This document shows, one piece after another, positions 61,268-64,000 of a stretch of 64,000 nucleotides of DNA (positions within the stretch are counted from its first letter, which is position 1; each line of letters starts with the position of its first letter). The stretch covers positions 530,784-594,783 of the forward strand of contig NZ_JAVRHM010000001.1 of assembly GCF_031846525.1 (NCBI RefSeq). The letters run 5' to 3'. The stretch comes from Autumnicola patrickiae. Lineage in GTDB: Bacteria; Bacteroidota; Bacteroidia; Flavobacteriales; Flavobacteriaceae. The translations under genes were made by a program, and so were the position numbers. A model generated the notes under the pieces. The model was not told the DNA's origin and ran no database searches. It saw only the letters and a list, made by a program, of their open reading frames with translations.

Positions 61268-63955
61268 ATGAAAAAAGCACTTAAAATATTCGGAATTTTC
61301 ATTTTAGTGGTGGTTATTATTTTAATCGCCGCTCCCTTTGTTTTCGAAACCCAGATTGAAAATTTTGTAAAAAAGACGATCAATAAAAACGTTAATGCCC
61401 AGGTTGAATTCAGTGAGATTGACCTTAGCTTTTTCAGAAGTTTTCCGCAGGCTACAGTTGTTCTTAGCGATGTAAGCGTAATTAACAAAGCTCCTTTTGA
61501 AGGTGACACGCTGGCGCTAAGTGAAGAAGTGCTACTGGAAATGTCGATAAAAGAACTTTTTAAAGGCAGTGAAGAGCCGAAAAGTATTGATGAATTCCGC
61601 CTGAATAACGCTTATGTAAACATAAAAGTGGACTCCCTTGGAAATGCCAATTATGATATTGCTATTGAAGATACCACGGCTACGGCTGCCTCAGACACTA
61701 CTACGGCCAGCGGTTTTAGCCTGGACCTGAAACATTACGAAATCAACAATTCTCGGTTAAAATATGTAGATGAAGGTTCTAAAATGTCCCTTCACCTTGA
61801 AGATCTTAACCACAACGGAACCGGTGACTTTTCTCTGAACGAGAGTGAACTGGATACCGAAACCACTGCACTGGTGACCTTTGATTTTGACGGCACCAAT
61901 TATTTAAACCGAAACAAAGTGGCCCTGGATGCCGTAATACAGATGGATCTCGAAAATATGAGATATACCTTCCTGGAAAACGAGGCGATGATCAACCAAT
62001 TACCGCTAACTTTTGATGGTTATGTGCAGGTAAATGAAGAAAATAATGAAATTGACCTGAGTTTTAAAACGCCATCTTCGGACTTTAAAAATTTCCTTGC
62101 TGTTATTCCTGAAGAGTACGCAAAGAATATAGAAAATGTTGAAACTAATGGAGATTTTGTGGTAAACGGAATAATCCGTGGGGTTGTGGACGAAACTTAT
62201 ATCCCAAAGATGGATATTAAAGTAAGTTCAAATAATGCATCCTTCAAATATCCAGATTTACCGAAAAGCGTTCAGGATATCAACCTGGATTTACAGATCA
62301 TCAATGAAACCGGACTTGTAGACGACACTTATATCACTTTTGACAATGTCACCTTCCGGATAGATCAGGATAGGTTTGCCGCAAGCGGAAGTGTGCGCAA
62401 TCTTATGGAAAATATGCTGGTTAACATGAATTTAGACGGCACCATAAATTTGGCAAATATCGAGCAGGCGTATCCGCTCGATATGGATTTGGACCTCAAC
62501 GGAATCTTAACCGCCGATCTTACCACAAGTTTTGATATGAATTCCATTGAAAATGAACAGTATCAAAATGTGAACAGTAAGGGCGCAGCCAGTATCAGAA
62601 ATTTTAGCTACAGGTCTCCTGAAATTCCCAACGAAGTACAGATTTCCAGCGCGAACCTCAACTTCAACCAGGGAGATGTAACGGTGCCGGATTTAAAAAT
62701 GACTACGGGACAAACCGATATTACAGCTTCAGGAACTATTCAGAATCTGATGGGCTTTCTTTTTACTGAACAGGCTTTAAAAGGAAACTTTCAGGTGAAT
62801 TCCAACACTTTTGCTGTAAATGATTTTATGGTTGCTGAAGCTGAAGAAACCGTTACAGAAGATTCCACAGAAACTTCAGAAGAAACGACTCCGCCGCAAC
62901 CAACAGGCGAAGAAGCTGTAAAAATCCCTTCTTTTCTGGATGTGATAATCGCCTTTAATGCGAACCGCGTATTGTATGATAACCTGGAACTAAAGAACAC
63001 AACAGGAACCATTATTCTGAAGGATGAAACTGCAACACTTCAAAATGTAAGCAGCAGCATTTTTGATGGAACTATTGGATTAGATGGTAATGTTTCTACA
63101 AAAAATCCCACGCCTACGTTCCAGATGGACCTGAACCTGAATGCACTAAACATCGCCCAGTCCTTTAACAGCATGGAAATGCTGCAGGCGCTCGCTCCTA
63201 TTGCAAATGCACTGGAAGGAAAGCTGCAAACCACATTAAATCTACAGGGAAATCTTAACAACGATCTTACACCGCAGCTCCAAAGCCTTGCGGGAACTGC
63301 TTTAGCTAAGATTTTAACTGCGGAAGTAAATCCAGACAATATGCCGTTATTGAGCAGGCTTGATGATCAATTAAACTTTCTTGATCTGGACGATATTAAC
63401 CTGGACAACCTCAAAACCAACCTTACTTTTAACAACGGAAATGTTGAAATTTCCCCTTTTAATTTTGACGTGAAGGGAATTAATGTGGAAGTTGGAGGAT
63501 CGCACGGTTTTGATATGAATATGAATTATAATGTTAATCTGGACGTGCCGGCGAGATACCTGGGAAGCCAGGTTGGAGGAGCATTAGGGCAGCTAAGCGG
63601 TGAAAATATTCAAAATATGATGGTGGCACTTCCGGTGAGTTTAAGAGGAACTTTTAATAATCCGCAAATCAACCTGAATATGCAGCAGGCTGTTACAAAT
63701 CTCACTCATAAGATTGCTCAGCAACAAAAAGAAAAGCTGCAACAGAAAGGTCTGGATGCGATGAATGATATCCTGAAAGGCAGAAGGAGCACCGATAACC
63801 CAACGCCACAGGATACGACCACCGTAGACACAACCGCAACTCCACAACAGACACAGAGGAGTACCGAAAAAAAGGTGGAAGAAGCAGCACGAAATATCCT
63901 TGGTGGGATTTTAAACAACAGAACCAAAAAGAAAGATACTACTGCAAGTGAGTAG
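61268..63955 (+). CDS. Large AsmA-like membrane-anchored protein
   Basis: An 895-residue protein with one N-terminal membrane anchor (about 8-28, IFGIFILVVVIILIAAPFVF) and a long periplasmic part, as in AsmA/TamB-type proteins that span the periplasm and help outer-membrane lipid or protein traffic. The start resembles the AsmA family (FVKKTINKNVNAQVEFSEID LSFFRSFP). The C-terminal AsmA-like region covers about 640-860 (LQTTLNLQGNLNNDLTPQLQ). Two low-complexity Thr/Glu/Pro stretches are present: about 525-550 (EETVTEDSTETSEETTPPQP) and the end (RSTDNPTPQDTTTVDTTATP). It is 3 nt after the queuosine transporter gene. Specific role unknown. Confidence 0.88.
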   Translation: MKKALKIFGIFILVVVIILIAAPFVFETQIENFVKKTINKNVNAQVEFSEIDLSFFRSFPQATVVLSDVSVINKAPFEGDTLALSEEVLLEMSIKELFKGSEEPKSIDEFRLNNAYVNIKVDSLGNANYDIAIEDTTATAASDTTTASGFSLDLKHYEINNSRLKYVDEGSKMSLHLEDLNHNGTGDFSLNESELDTETTALVTFDFDGTNYLNRNKVALDAVIQMDLENMRYTFLENEAMINQLPLTFDGYVQVNEENNEIDLSFKTPSSDFKNFLAVIPEEYAKNIENVETNGDFVVNGIIRGVVDETYIPKMDIKVSSNNASFKYPDLPKSVQDINLDLQIINETGLVDDTYITFDNVTFRIDQDRFAASGSVRNLMENMLVNMNLDGTINLANIEQAYPLDMDLDLNGILTADLTTSFDMNSIENEQYQNVNSKGAASIRNFSYRSPEIPNEVQISSANLNFNQGDVTVPDLKMTTGQTDITASGTIQNLMGFLFTEQALKGNFQVNSNTFAVNDFMVAEAEETVTEDSTETSEETTPPQPTGEEAVKIPSFLDVIIAFNANRVLYDNLELKNTTGTIILKDETATLQNVSSSIFDGTIGLDGNVSTKNPTPTFQMDLNLNALNIAQSFNSMEMLQALAPIANALEGKLQTTLNLQGNLNNDLTPQLQSLAGTALAKILTAEVNPDNMPLLSRLDDQLNFLDLDDINLDNLKTNLTFNNGNVEISPFNFDVKGINVEVGGSHGFDMNMNYNVNLDVPARYLGSQVGGALGQLSGENIQNMMVALPVSLRGTFNNPQINLNMQQAVTNLTHKIAQQQKEKLQQKGLDAMNDILKGRRSTDNPTPQDTTTVDTTATPQQTQRSTEKKVEEAARNILGGILNNRTKKKDTTASE

Positions 63956-64000
63956 TGAAGAGTAAAGGGTGAAAAAAGTGGAGAGTGGAGAGTTATAATC

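Overview
The window is chromosomal DNA of a Bacteroidota species, most likely a marine-type member of the Flavobacteriaceae. The evidence is an AT-rich sequence, promoters of the TTTG-N19..22-TAnnTTTG type, few Shine-Dalgarno sequences, a SusC/SusD pair, two large surface proteins with the gliding-motility/type IX secretion C-terminal domain, a PorP/SprF protein, and ribosomal proteins of flavobacterial type. No species can be named from the sequence alone.

Positions 1-18352 hold one long minus-strand translation supercluster. It reads, in transcription order, rpsL-rpsG-fusA-rpsJ, then rplC-D-W-B, rpsS, rplV, rpsC, rplP, rpmC, rpsQ, rplN-X-E, rpsN, rpsH, rplF-R, rpsE, rpmD, rplO, secY, infA, rpmJ, rpsM-K-D, rpoA, rplQ, and finally carA, which runs off the left edge. 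There are good promoter signals before rpsL and before rpmJ, and a hairpin between rpsJ and rplC. The cluster therefore probably consists of at least three transcription units.

Positions 18784-24680 are a SusC/SusD/lipoprotein nutrient-uptake operon on the plus strand, with no degradative enzyme beside it. Its SusC gene carries a single-base deletion that splits it in two. Positions 24782-34737 are housekeeping genes: the rRNA methyltransferase rlmB, a rhomboid protease, rarA, several exported proteins of unknown role, a YjjG-type nucleotidase, a deacetylase-like protein, radC and the peptidoglycan recycling ligase mpl.

Positions 35046-42637 form a surface module: a 1665-residue type IX secretion substrate with five nearly identical 261-bp repeats, a PorP/SprF protein and an OmpA/PD40 protein. 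It is followed by a 0.9-kb gene-free stretch with degenerate short repeats, then a LexA-like self-cleaving repressor. Positions 44463-48547 hold a lipoprotein, a ppGpp-hydrolase-like HD protein, a zinc alcohol/formaldehyde dehydrogenase with a small partner protein, and a universal stress protein.

Positions 48759-63955 hold a second type IX secretion substrate, tRNA-Leu and tRNA-Gly, mutS, an ABC ATPase with complementary loss of motifs in its two halves, an esterase, an ABC exporter, a TrmH-family methyltransferase, a FolK-deoxynucleoside kinase fusion, a queuosine-precursor transporter and a large AsmA-like protein. I found no phage, insertion sequence or CRISPR array. The most unusual items are the homogenised repeat array, the asymmetric ABC protein, the repeat-bearing intergenic region at 42638-43538 and the broken SusC.
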